Source: Tribonema minus
Lineage: Eukaryota; Sar; Xanthophyceae; Tribonematales; Tribonemataceae
Length of the DNA stretch: 64,000 bases
Direction: 5' to 3'
Assembly (NCBI GenBank): GCA_017506865.1
Contig: JAFCMP010000235.1
Location: 930,001-994,000, forward strand
Positions 12,501 through 24,200 of this stretch are shown here, one piece after another. The notes beneath the pieces are model-generated. The model did no database searches and had not been told where the DNA came from. It saw only the letters and a list, made by a program, of their open reading frames with translations. The translations under genes and the position numbers were made by a program. The stretch's first letter is position 1. Each line of letters starts with the position of its first letter.

Positions 12501-15500
12501 GCCAGTTTTCGCAGTGTATCATACATTTCAGTCTCAACGCATAACATTAGGCAAAGCGTTGATATTTGGCAAGAGTTCTCATGGCATTTGCCTGCTGATG
12601 CAGCTCCCCCAACAGGTCCTGCGCGATGTTGCCCGCTATGCCCACGTCCCCCCTCGCCGCTGCAGCCGTCAGCCCCACCTGCCCCTGCAGTATGAGAAGC
12701 GACTCATGCCAGGCCGAGATGCGCGCCTGCATAGCCGCCAGCCTGCAGCGACATCAATGAGTATGTTTCAGTATGCTATGATAACAATGCCTCCCGTGCT
12801 TGCAGTATGTGTAGGCGATGGCAAATGTGTGCCAGCAGATGAAGCGAGCTGCATCATGCAGTGGCTGCTGTGCGTAATGCACATCATGTCAGAGGAGGCA
12901 TTAGCCTAGTGATGATGTGCTCAAGTACACAAGCGTTGTTCCATTCAGCCAGTGTGTTCATGGGCTTGTAATGTGTACAACAGCTCTCATGCCGCCAGGA
13001 GCATGATCACGCATGTGACGCTATCGCATTGCATTGTTGCAGTACATTGCCAGTGCATTAGCCGCGACCACTGCAGCCTGTGAAGGGGCTTGCTGAATTG
13101 TGGCGGCATGACAACCAGGCAGGGCACATGGGCATAAACCTTACGTACTTCACGGTTAAAATCATGCACAGGCCTCAACAGTACATGAGACACACAAGCA
13201 GTATGCGCAGACAATTTCTGGACCACGTGAGTAGCATCGTAGGTGCTGCCAGGCACCATGCCACATGAACACTAGAGCGTGCACCACAAGTGTTCGCCGT
13301 TGTTGCCAGCCCCACATATTTGCATACTGCCTACTCTTGCATACATACATACTGTATGTGCACGCTTGACTCACTTGGCGATGAGACACTCCTGCGTGCC
13401 TTCCACCTCTGCGACATGGAGCCCCTGAGCAGATGCGCTTGTTGCAGCGCTCTCCACCTGCCAGGGCATACGTGACATGTGCGCTGAAAAGATGAGCTGA
13501 CACAGAGACTCGCCGGCCGCAATGCTGCATGTGCAGAACTTGGCTTCTGTCCGGTGTACATGCAACTCAATTTGTACATGCATGAGCTAATGCCCGGTGT
13601 TTGCGCACTATGAACTGTTGTGTGCAGCAGTGGTGACCTAACCCCCCTGTCGTGAAGTGTCAGTCCAGCGTTGTGTATACCAGTGGACATTAGGTCAGTG
13701 TATACTGCACCAGCAGCTTTTGAGATGGTACAATGAGCCGGCCGCAATGCTGCATGTGCAGAACTTGGCTTCTGTCCGGTGTACATGCAACTGTGAAAAT
13801 GTACATGCACAAGCCAGTGCCCAACGTTTGTGTGTTGTGAAATATCATGTGCAGGAGTAGTAACCCAACCCCTATCGTGCAATGTCAAACCAGCGTTGTG
13901 TATACAAGTGCAACAGGCGATGGGTCAACGCATGATGCACCAGCGGCTTTTGCAGTCGCACAATGCGGGACTGCAGCGGTACTGAAAGGCCATCCATTTG
14001 TGCCACAAAGAGCGCTGATAAAGTAGATGTGTGCGCGGGTTATGTGTTTACGGATGAGGCAAGCTGAGTGCCCCGCTGTCACCAGACTATGATTGACCAG
14101 CACTTTGCCATCAACATGACAACCATTTGTGCGCCACTGAGAGATTGAGGGTAATGATGCACAAGGCAATATATGCTGGCAGTGTTATTTCCACGTGCTG
14201 ACCGTGATGCGACAGCTTTACGGCATGAGGCTCAGAAAAGGCACGAGGCTCAGAAAGCACAGCGTGAAATGCTGACTACAAAATCCACAAAAACCTTTTG
14301 CTGCACTTTTTCACCTGCGCAGAGCTCCTGAGCGCTGCTACAAGGTGCCGTAACTGCCCCCTCTCATCAGGGGGCACTGTCCTCAAAAAGGCCGACGCCC
14401 CGTGCAGCCGGTACTGCGGCCATAACATGAAACGAAGTTTGATGTCAGCAGCTGAGTCATCACAAGACGCATTTTGGAGTGCTGCACAGCGACTGCAGCC
14501 AGCGGATGATTTGGACACTTTCAGGACTTGTGCATGGCGCAACCTGTGCACATCGACTACCGTCATGTGCTAAATTAGGCCTGTCGATCAAAGATTTAGA
14601 ATGGCAAAAAAAAAACGCACTCGGACACTGAATAAGGATCACGCAAAAAAAGCACCAGGCGCAATAAAATAAGGACAGGGCCCTCAAAACATCTATAAAT
14701 GGGCACTATATGACCATCAGCTGCAAGTGTCTCCTTTGTTGGGCCAAAAAACAAACTCAGACTTCTGGAAGTTGCTCTTTATTAAGAAGGCGACCACTTC
14801 TCACTGCTTAATGCTCATCACCAGCAGGCCGACAAGCCAAGCTAGCTGCAGCCAGAGACCCTAAACAGACCAGGGTGCAATGAAGGTGTGCGTCTGTGCA
14901 ATGGCACATGTCACATGCTTGCATGCTGCGCTTTGTGTGCCTCACCAGTACCATATGATGCACATGCCATATAGGGTGACCACAAGCAAGTGCCACCGAG
15001 CCTAGAAAGGAATGCCTAATAACACCCAGGCCTAATTAGGATCAGTGCACGGTACGCGCTACTGGCCGGCCAAATTTGGCACATGACGGTAAATCGACAT
15101 CCTGATCTACCCCAGCGCATTCATGTTTCCCCCCCAAGGTCTGCGTACAGCGTAGTGTTGTTGATGGCCAGCATCAGATCTGCTGAGCGGTGCTGCACGC
15201 TCGCTCCAGCAAGAGCCAGAAGCAGTGCTGAGCCTCCCAGGCGCGGCGCAGCCACCTTCGCTCCAGGAGTGCAGGGTTACACGGGTGCAAGACATAGGGT
15301 ACGCCGAGGCTCTGCCGGAGGAGGGCTGGAAGAGGTCAGCGCGGCGCTGGGGTTCATAAGACCCCCCCTGACGGTGTGGCGGGGAGCGAGGGGGCGCTGA
15401 GGCGTATCAAATTCAGAGGGTGCCGATTCTGGAATGACCTGGCCCTGCCCGCTGGCCTGTCTGTTACCTGCACGCATTCCGACCGCTGCCGTTTCTTCGA

Positions 15501-18500
15501 CGAGTTCTGGCGCAGCGCTGCCGCCTTCCCTCCAGCAGTGCAGGGTCAGAGGTACAAGATGCATTTCCACAGCCACAAGTGGAATATAATAAAAGCACAA
15601 GATGCGCTAGGTCGGGCCCAGGTCGCCTGACGACCTGGCCTGGCGATACCCATCTTGTACGCCTGTACCCTGCACTCCTGGAGGGAAGGCGGCGCCGCGC
15701 CAAGTCGCAGCACGTTTCTGCCGCGCCAGAACTTCAACTTGTCGAAGAACCGGCGGTCAGGCCAGGGCTAGGGCCAGGTTGTTCTAGATTCGGCACCCTC
15801 TGAACTCGAGGCGCCTCAGCGCCCTCGCCACCCGCCACATTTTAAGGGCGTCTTTATGAACCCCAGCGCTGCGCTGACCTCTTCCAGCCTCTCCTCCGGC
15901 AGAGCCTCGGGGAACAGCGTCCAGACATGCAGCTCCAGCCGCTTTGAAGGACCACCCCCTGGGATACATGGTCGTATCACCCACGCTTCCAAGGGGCGGA
16001 AAGCCCGCAGAGTGCCAGCAGGTCTTGTAACCACGGTGCAGTGCATGGGCGACGCCCGCAGAGCCAAATCAGCGGTGTCGTGAATGAGTGTAAGAGAATG
16101 GAGGCACTCCTGGTCCGTGTGATGGAGCTACCCAACCCACCTGCCAATGCCCTGCCATGGGCGACGCCCGCTGTGCCAACCTCGCCAGGCTACCACACTG
16201 GTACTTCAGCAGCAACATTTCTACCACACGGGTACTTCAGCAGCATTTCTGCTGCCGAAGTACCAGTGTGGTAGTCTGGTGTGGTTGGCACTGCGGGCGT
16301 CGCCCATGGCTGGGCATTGGCAGGTGGGTTGGGTAGCTCCACCACACGAACCAGGAGTGCCTCCATCCTCTTACACTCATTATTCATCACAATCCCTTGA
16401 TTTCCTGGAACAACTGGGAGGGGCATGATCAAGCTACGTGCTGCTGCTGCTGCTGGTGTGCCTGTCGTTCTGATGAATGTGGTCGCTGCAGCTGCTTGTG
16501 TTGCTGCGCAGCCAGGTCAGAAGGACACCTCGCCATGAGTTCCCCCGTCAGCGCGTCATGGAGAGTCACCTGGTGGAGCTAGTAAGTTGAGCCTGTGCTG
16601 CCAGCTCGTGTTCGTGACACCGAAGCAGAGCCGACTTACGGCCCTCATGCATCACCCGACTGCACGATGTGCGTAGTGGTTCTGGACCTACTGCCATCAC
16701 TACAGATAGACCATTATACATAATTGGATTTTGGTTGTGGTTAAGTATTTTTGTATTATTAGGTTGGGTTAACACAACACAAAGCGTAAAGTGGTTTTCA
16801 GCGCCCTTCGGCAAACTTTCGGTCGAATTTGACTAGAGGAATGGCATAGGCTGTGTGCTAAACACCAGGGAAGCTGTACGATAGCCAGTCATTGATTGGC
16901 GCAAGATGGTCTTGAGCTCAAAATGATGTTTTTAAACGTAATGGGAAGGTGGAGATACTTGTATGATCAGGGCCAGGTCGCATTGAAGTTCGGACACATG
17001 CTGCCCATAATCACTATGTACAGTAGGGAAGCAATAGCTCAGTCATTGATTTGTAAACACAAGGTGGCATTGAGCTCAGAACGACGTTTCAAATTATGGG
17101 AGGGTGGAGAATGATGCTTTGTATGACACGACAGCCATGCCATGGTGATCATTGTACAATGTTGTGAGTGTCAAGGCAGCAGATGGCGGCAAGAAATTGC
17201 GCCAGGGCCATCATCTCTCTTGAAGTGCATCAACATGAGATGGCACATTCCCTGATGCCAGTGGAGGTATTTTGCTGGATGTGTCGGGCAGAGGGCTTGT
17301 AAGTAGTCCATTAGTGGAGATGTGTTCCAGCGGATGATGCTCTCAGCAATACTGCATGCATCTCATCTTGATGATGATCGTTGAACACACCAATGAATAT
17401 CGTTGAAAGCCTCGATTCTTGTTCAGCCACAAAGCTTATTTTCATAGCTGTCCTGGCTGGGAATTGAGAGCTCTGCACCGAGTCACAAGATCTGACATGA
17501 TATAGCAGTACTTGAAGTATGTTTGATGGCGGCAGGTTGCAAGCAGACGTTTGCATTCATGTGCTTCTGCAGCATGAGCCTAAGAGGTTCTTGAGTGTTG
17601 TCAACCTGTGTTTTCAAAAGCACTATTGCTTGTTCTGAGACGGCTGGCAAACCTTGCAGCCGCATCATGCCATGTAGAGGAATTCCGAAGGATTGCAGTA
17701 ACCAGTGGAAGTGAAGTTTATGCTGCAGGCAATGTCCACCAATCTGTCATCAGCGATACGCAAGGAGTATCGGGTGCACAAGCTCTTAGTTGTATCCAGC
17801 GCGCAGCAGCGCCGTCGCAGCGACTTAATGGCATTCCAGGGAAGTTGCCATTATGATGGAGCGATATGGGGCTTCCTAGGGACCAATTATATGTATGTAG
17901 CAGATTGCACGACATTCAGGGGAAGGCTCCCGTAACATGCAGCAATACGGGTATATTCACTAGGGAGGCTACCAGTAAGCTGTTAACATGCTGTGTTTGT
18001 CATGCCATTTTGTTGAAGGGAACATGGATCAGGCGCTAGCCGACTTCCAGTACCAGCTCACCTTGATACCCAGGCGGGCCACCAGCGCGGCCGCTGCCAA
18101 TAAACACAGACTCCATAGCAGGGCCACCGCAATCCCTTCCACATACACCACTACAACATCCAGCGTAGCACCTGTCCGCCGCCATCGCTGTCCTGCAAAC
18201 AACAAGAGCGTCCACGGTGACGCAGTGTGCGTGACCATGGTTTCAGACATGATACACGCAATGTCAAGCTACAGATTCAATAGCATCGGTTCAAGCGTGC
18301 ATTGGTGCCACCAGATCCCACAGCATAACGGAAGTATCCTTGTCTACGACATAATTTGGCGGCACAGACTAGAACCCAAGGGTATAGTGATCTACAGCCA
18401 GCGCTATAAATGCTGGTGCATCAACATGTGCACAATGCAACATGTAATAGTCAAATCCTGATGCTCGCCACGGGGGTTAAGCACTGGCTTGCATTCACAC

Positions 18501-20962
18501 GCCAAGGCTGACATTCTTACGCACACAGGTGTGCCTGCATGTAACAAGACAACAGAGGGCGATGCCATCCTTACATATTTGACATGTGACATATGTCATG
18601 TGTGGTTGATGCCATTGCTGCATGGCGGAATCGTTGCGGTCTGACCCGCAGTAGGAGCAATGGCAACCGACTGAGGTTATGTCTGCATATTGGCCTCCTG
18701 TACCAATGCTTGAAACCAAACGCGCATCAAACTGCAAACGTAAACAGAGGCTAAAGTGGGTGCACAGCCTGTGATAAGGCCAGCAACGCTTGAGCCAAAC
18801 GACGAGATTGCTTGTGCGCTACAGCACATGGGTGGGTGGCACTGCATTGATTCCTTTCTTCCACCTCCATTTGCTGTGCGCCTGTGCTTATGGCATGCAT
18901 CTACCGATGCCTCGCAACTTGCAGTCTTAATCAACGTAACCCACTATACAGGTACAACACCACCCCCTCGATACGATCTTTACACTCCAAGCCACCATCC
19001 CCGCACTCATCTGCACGCACCTTTCTTGGCAGTGCGCCGCTTCCCCTTCTCCTTCTCACCCCCCAGCCGCGGCGCCTGTCGCCTCTCCTTCTTGGCCGCG
19101 CCAGGCGGCGGGTGCGGAGGCGGCAGCCCCCTCCCCCCCCCCCCTTGCAGCACCTTCTGCGTCAACTGCTCGCCGCCAGCCGGCGCTCGCGCCTGCTTCG
19201 CCGCCAACGCTGCTGCCGCCGGCTTGCTCAGCACCGCTGCCGGTGCTGGTGCAGGTGTCAGCGCCCTTGCGCTCAGCGCTGCACAGATAGAACGCAGCGC
19301 GGTGGCGTGCATGCGGCGTCAAGCGTGAGTGCGTGTGGTGTGACTTCTTGCAGGCCTGCGGTGCTGGCGCACAGCAGTTAGTGATGGCATTGGGAGTTGC
19401 TCAGCTGCTGTGGGCGGCAGCGGCTGCTGAGCTGGGAAAGGCTGCAGGTCACGCAATCGCCACGCAGTCATACTGCTCTTGTACGCCTCATGGTTATCCC
19501 TACAGCCCACTCTGGTTCAAGACAGAGAGAGGCCAGTCACACAGAAATGTATGCAGAGCATAGAGCATTGCCGACGGCAGCACAACCTCATAGATGTGCG
19601 AATGCACTTGTCACTGCGCTCTGCTACATGTCTCCACCAATCTCACCTTGGCCAGCAGAAGGCAGCTCCCGCAGGTGACCGTTGCCAGGACCGCCTGACA
19701 CCAATGCTGTGCCCCCTGACAGTGACAGTGCTCGCTCTGGCTGGGGGCGGCATGTCATGGCGCCATTGCCAGTTGCCTGTGAAACGAGCGCTCGTGCTGC
19801 TGGAGGCGGTGGCGCAATGGCACGTGGGGTGCCTTGCATGCCCGCTGCACCAGAAGAGCTGTCCTGTGCTGCACTCCGTAGCTGTTGCTTCTGCTGCTGC
19901 TGCTGTTGCGGTTTGTGGTGTACTTGCTGCTGCTGCTGCTGCTGTGATGGTGGCTGTTGTTGTTGTTGCCGATGCTGCGGCTGTGGTATTGCTGCCGCCG
20001 GAGCACTAGAAGGAGCAGCGATAGAACTGGCTACCCGCAATGTAGCTGCAGCCGTCTGCAAGATGAGGACAACATGGATGCCACAGCGTCAGCATCTTGC
20101 CATCGCGTTGAGCGTTTCGAACACTCTTGTGCTTTCCGCTTTGTTATTGGTGGCCAGCCTTGGCCATGGCTTGCAATGCAGCATCATGTATATTAACTTT
20201 TTAAGGCAATCACCCCGTGCCACACCAGTACCGGCCGCATGCAACTTCACCTGCTGTTGCGGCTGCTGCCGCTTCTTGCGTGGGGCTCCATCAGCGCTGG
20301 CAGCAGCAGCAGTGTGCTCTACTGCAGCAGCGCGCACGGCTGCTGCGAGAGAGCTGCCCCCGCCGCTGTTGTCCGCCTTGCGCTTGTTGAGGCCTGATGA
20401 GGGCGCAACATCTTTGGACACGCCCGCTTTGGGTGGTGGAATTTGTGATGGGCCCACAGCCGCGCCAACACTCCTGCTCTTTGCTGCTGCTGCCAGCGCT
20501 TCAGACACAGTTTCAGGTTGAGGCGGCTGCTCATGCTGCTCAAGGCCAGCAGCCGAACGTAGTGGCGACGGAGTCCTGCTGCGAGTGTTGGCAGCGGGGC
20601 CTGCACTCGGAGATCGGCTGGTGACGCGCCTGGCATTTGTGGAGCCTGGAACAGGGGTCGAGCGTCCTGCAGCCAGAGACAGCAAAATCAGGGAGGGTGA
20701 CTGTGAAAATGATGCTGACGCCTTGCCAGCAGGTGCTACGAGTAAGGCCAGAACTGCACGTCACCTAGACAATAAAGCTTTGTGTCGATGTATCACATAC
20801 AGGCGAGCCGACGATGAGCCGCCGACATTACACTGCCCATAACGCACCCAAACACCCAACTTCAAACTTTGCAATTAGCCCACCTGCGGAACTCCGGCTG
20901 CGCTTCGTGGTTGGTGATTCACCACTGCCTTTCTCAGCTGACCTCACCCTCTTCGGCGGCAT
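6550..20962 (-). CDS. SUN: SUN-domain nuclear envelope protein (14 exons, ~865 aa)
   Basis: Exons: complement(6550-6801, 7306-7463, 8228-8276, 9086-9289, 10042-10209, 10799-10876, 11755-11916, 12592-12742, 13375-13457, 18062-18192, 19021-19278, 19647-20055, 20251-20666, 20884-20962). Every junction keeps phase, giving ~865 codons and a stop. SUN proteins span the inner nuclear membrane and bind KASH partners in the lumen, linking chromatin to the cytoskeleton. The N-terminus (MPPKRVRSAEKG) is basic and Ser/Thr-rich, followed by poly-Gln (~170-230) and Lys/Arg-rich segments. One transmembrane helix (~400-425, ALLWSLCLLAAAALVARL) follows, then short Ala-rich coiled coils (exons 6-10). The C-terminal SUN domain (~680-850) has PGDCWAFEGSRGQL, a HAVAVQHS strand, LLQTFE, and the closing YTCLYRFIVH. 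One intron uses a GC donor (exon 7, CAG|GCAAAT). A possible extra exon near 9770-9890 could not be joined in phase. TTACA at 6253-6257 may mark the polyadenylation signal. Exon 4 contains a 12-G run, so that frame depends on sequence accuracy there. Confidence 0.87.
11400..11530 (-). pseudogene. Degenerate duplicate of SUN-gene exon 8 within an intron
   Basis: On the minus strand this stretch resembles the coding exon at 11755-11916. The plus-strand segment CGCTGCCCACGGCACAGCG (~11440) mirrors CGCTGTCCACGGCAGAGCG in the exon, and the translation keeps a W-x-Q-x-x-L-x-x-LR-x-AV-x-S-x-Q pattern. Recognisable splice sites are missing and the match fades at both ends, so it reads as a decayed tandem copy of a coiled-coil exon rather than a used exon. 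Confidence 0.55.
11897..12110. repeat. Tandem duplication (109-bp period) of the exon 8 acceptor side
   Basis: The unit starting CGCTCGCGCACGTCCGAGAT at 11897 recurs with few changes at 12006 (CGCTTGCGCACGTCCGAGAT) and stays similar for ~100 bp. On the minus strand each unit contains the 5' ~20 nt of SUN exon 8 (ISDVRER), its 3' splice site CCCTGCGCAG, and upstream intron. A second usable acceptor therefore lies at ~12025. Splicing to it would add an extra partial exon, so it is probably neutral or an alternative site. Confidence 0.75.
13511..13975. repeat. Two-copy tandem repeat, ~225-bp unit, in a SUN intron
   Basis: The unit beginning GCCGGCCGCAATGCTGCATG occurs at ~13511 and again at ~13736. 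Blocks such as CTTCTGTCCGGTGTACATGC, TAACCC...CCCTATCGTG and CCAGCGTTGTGTATAC match in order between the two. Divergence is moderate, so the duplication is not very recent. It lies in the 4.6-kb intron between the transmembrane and coiled-coil exons. Confidence 0.75.
15230..15945. mobile_element. Fold-back element with ~300-bp inverted arms
   Basis: The left arm (~15230-15560) and the reverse complement of the right arm (~15645-15945) match over most of their length. Shared blocks include GAGGCTCTGCCGGAGGAG, GGAAGAGGTCAGCGC, GCTGGGGTTCATAA, TTCAGAGGGTGCCG and CCTTCCCTCCAG. The right arm read on the minus strand stays open as a protein-like segment (LFPEALPEERLEEVSAALG), suggesting that the arms carry a captured gene fragment. 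It lies in the largest SUN intron. A fold-back (Foldback/MITE-like) transposon is the simplest reading. The termini and target-site duplication were not resolved. Confidence 0.65.
16083..16381. mobile_element. Fold-back (MITE-like) element, ~130-bp arms
   Basis: AATGAGTGTAAGAG at 16083 pairs with CTCTTACACTCATT ending at 16381. The arms continue inward through GGAGGCACTCCTGGT, TGGAGCTACCCAACCCACCT, CCATGGGCGACGCCCGC and ACCACACTGGTACTTC, with few mismatches, to a ~40-nt centre that contains another short inverted repeat (TACTTCAGCAGCA). It sits ~140 bp downstream of the larger fold-back element in the same SUN intron. No protein is encoded. Confidence 0.8.
16885..17130. repeat. Diverged two-copy tandem repeat
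   Basis: Two similar blocks, each starting AGTCATTGATT and continuing through TTGAGCTCA, a run of GTTT, then GGGA-GGTGGAGA, begin near 16888 and 17040. The similarity is obvious but decayed. It lies in a SUN intron with no other function visible. Confidence 0.5.
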
Positions 20963-21243
20963 CGCATCCCACACACACACACACACAGGCGATCTAGAAA
21001 GAGCGCGAAAAACTGTCTTTCCGTAGAAGAACACTCGTTTTGAGGAAAGCTGCAGTTGCAAATCGGCCACCGCTGTGTCAGTCCCCGCTACACAAGGCAG
21101 TTCAGACACTGCATTACCCGAGGCCCACCTGTCTGCAGGTACGACACGGGCTGTCCGCAGCTGCTGGCGAATTTCGATGCTGCCGCTGATGGAAAGAACG
21201 GAGCTGACTGAATGCGTACGTCTCTGTGTGTGTGTTGCAGATC
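20963..21243. promoter_or_regulatory. Compact divergent promoter between SUN and SHMT genes
   Basis: Only 281 bp separate the SUN start codon (20962, minus) from the SHMT start codon (21244, plus), so both 5' untranslated regions and core promoters must share this stretch. It contains a (CA)n run at ~20970-20985 and no clear TATA box. Either 5' leader might be extended by an untranslated exon, which cannot be judged from sequence alone. Confidence 0.5.
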
Positions 21244-24200
21244 ATGCTGAACTCTGTGAGGTGTGTCGCCAGGCGGGCAGCGCCGACTGTGGGTCGCCAC
21301 AGCAGGGCCATTACGACAGAGACCCGCAACGTAAGTCGTCTCATGCATGTGGCCGGCCTGAGTGCCTGGCCGTAATCGACATATACTGAATATCCTCTGA
21401 CTGCTACTACACCGCATAAGGGATGACTGACATGGTCTAGACCGCATTTGCTATTCCTGCTGCAGTGGGCAACTGCGCTTAATGAGCCACTTTCCAAGAC
21501 CGACCCTGAGCTGTTCGACATCATCGGTGAGTCCATAATCGCCGACACTGACATGTTTCATGACACCTCACTCCCGGCCAACGAGGTTGCTGTGAGCGAC
21601 CGGCATCTGCCTTCCAGTACTCAGCATGACTGCAACTGGCCGGATGTCTGCACGTGTCAAGGCTTCTTATGTCTGGCGAATGCTCCTTCAGAGGTCCCTT
21701 GCCGTTGCCTCTGCGATCATAACAGAGTGCTTTCCGCCTTCCTGCTATCACAGAGCACGAGAAGCAGAGGCAGCGGGACTCTTTGGTGCTGATTGCATCG
21801 GAGAACTTCACCAGCAAGGCGGTGTTTGATGCTCTGGGCAGCGTGATGAGCAACAAGTATTCCGAGGGATACCCTGGCGCTCGGTGAGCAGCAATACACA
21901 AGTCTCATTCAAGTGGCACACTGATAGTTCCGTGCTCATGGATCAGGTGATCGATGGCAGTGCTTAGGCGACCCTTAGCTGAAGCGCACAAGTGACATAC
22001 AACAGAAAGCTGTAACTGTTGGCTGACGAACACACATCGCAGGATACCTGTCGTAGTATGACAAAGAACGTTTCATACCTTGTGCAACATGGACATGCAA
22101 GCCGTGCATCAAGAGCCCTGCACTCTACACCTGAACTGATTAGAGGGATGTACATACACACAACGATGGCAAGCAGCAGGATCATGCCGCATCAATGCAT
22201 TCTGATTCATGCATGCGTATGAACTGGACATGCGGCTTTGGCAGACAGCTTTCACCGATTGAACATGATATTTGCTCTCTGGATCAAATCCGAATGAAAG
22301 AAGAAAGCTGAAGTGTTGATCACAGTTTGCATGTAATGACAGCAGATCTTGCAGAATCAGGAAAGCCTCCTCTACCATGCATGCTCCAGCCTCGCCGTTT
22401 TGTCCTATAGCTAGGTAACTGAAATGCAGCCAGTTTTTGCGGGGATTTGCGAAGGCAGCACCACCGATTGAGTTGCACTCATTTGCATCTGACTCACTGG
22501 AAGAACATGAGAGACATGTCGTCAGCATCACCAGCTGATTTGCTTCCTAAGGCACTGCGGCCATGATTTGTCAAGCTTTGCACGTGGCATCGCCTGCTGA
22601 CAACAGGTATTACGGCGGCAATGAGAACATCGACAAGGTGGAGAGCATGTGCCAGAGCCGTGCGCTGCAGGCGTTTGGATTGGACCCTGCCAAGTGGGGC
22701 GTGAATGTGCAGACGCTCAGCGGCAGCCCTGCCAACTTCCAGGTGCGTCAGATATTGAAGTGCAGTGCCGCACCTGGAGCACCTGTAGGCTACTTTTGAA
22801 TCTGGTGGTAGACATGGACAGAACAAGGCTGGTGCAAGTCGCAGGACTGGGTTGGACGCACTGAATGTGTGACTCTCTAGTAGAGATAAGATGTGGGAGT
22901 GATGAGGAGCGACTGTGCAACATATGCTCTGCCAGCAAGTGGTGATTTTCTGGTAGTGCAGGGCTGCCTGACAACAGCAACTTTTGACAGCGGTATTTGA
23001 TGAGCTGAAAAGCACTGCAGGATTTGTCATAGAGGTGCTGAGGTGATGCTATTTTGGTGGCGCTCAGCATGCTCTGTGAGCTTGTGCTTTACAACGCTGT
23101 GCTTTCTGAGGGGGGTGGATGTTGAGAGACTCGATCAGGAAGTGGAGAATTCGCTATATCAGATGATCGGATGCATGCCAATTCTTGTCATCGTGGCGGT
23201 GCAGGTACTAAGTGCACTTGGAAGTACATTGCCTTTCACACATTTGCACCATTGTTGGCTCACCAGGAGTGTGGGAAAAGCAGTCTACACAGTCTTTCAG
23301 CGAACTTCAGTGTCAACAGACTCGGGTGCCATGCGATGGAGCAGACGCAGAAGCGCATGTATGGTTTGTGGTGTACGAGCCAAAGTCGAGTTATTAGTGC
23401 TAATGGGTGACGTACGCATGCACCGTAGTCCGGCACATGACTGTGGTGTTGATTGCTGACGTGCGTATGGCACCTGCACAAGTGTGCCAGCCCCTGCGGC
23501 AGTTGGGACACGATGAAGCCAGGCAACACTGGTGTAGCGTCAGATAGAGCCCACTGGTCAAAAGACAGGGGTGAGGGGGCTTCAACACGGAAACTAGCGT
23601 TTCAGGGGCATGGTGCGCGTGACATGCCCATCCAGGGACTTTGCACAGTGCAGTCATCAAAAAAGCCGCTGAGAAGTGTTTGTAGCGCTATTGGATCACA
23701 GAGCTGTGACTGGCAGACGTGGATCAGGCTGTGAGACGACCAGTGTGTGCGTCGACAAGAAGCTGCGAAATGGCCAGCGGATAAGGATCACACTACTTCG
23801 TGCGCAATGTTCCTGGCACTGCATAGGTCACATAAAATTCAAGAGTGCCAGAATTAGGCACACTGCAGCTGCTGGCAGTCTGACGTCCCTGGAAGTTGAT
23901 GCACTTGCGTAACCGCCACCTGTAGCAGTGGTAGGCACACACATATCAGTCACTACAAGCAGCCAGCCCTAGTGTGGCCAGGTTGACCGAGGATACGCCG
24001 GGCTTACTTTGCTCACAGAGTGCATCACGACGTGGCTTCGAGTGCCATCTCACAGCCTTTGTGGACTGCTGTGTACCAACTGTGTACTCGCTGTGTACTC
24101 TTTGCAGGCATACACGGCCGTGCTACAACCGCACGACCGCATCATGTCACTCGACCTGCCACACGGCGGTCACCTCAGCCACGGCTATCAGGTAAGCAGC

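Noticed and set aside
15816..16067. Minus-strand frame containing LFPEALPEERLEEV as a SUN exon
   Set aside because: It lies inside an arm of a fold-back element, has no good splice donor and is duplicated in the opposite arm. It is better explained as transposon-borne.
18756..19328. 190-codon plus-strand open frame over 18.8-19.3 kb
   Set aside because: It is antisense to SUN exon 4, whose GC-rich codons create long shadow frames. The minus strand has matched splice sites and phase.
19682..20521. 279-codon plus-strand frame rich in Cys
   Set aside because: It is the complement of the poly-Gln and Ala/Ser-rich SUN exons 2 and 3; Cys runs are CAG tracts read on the other strand.
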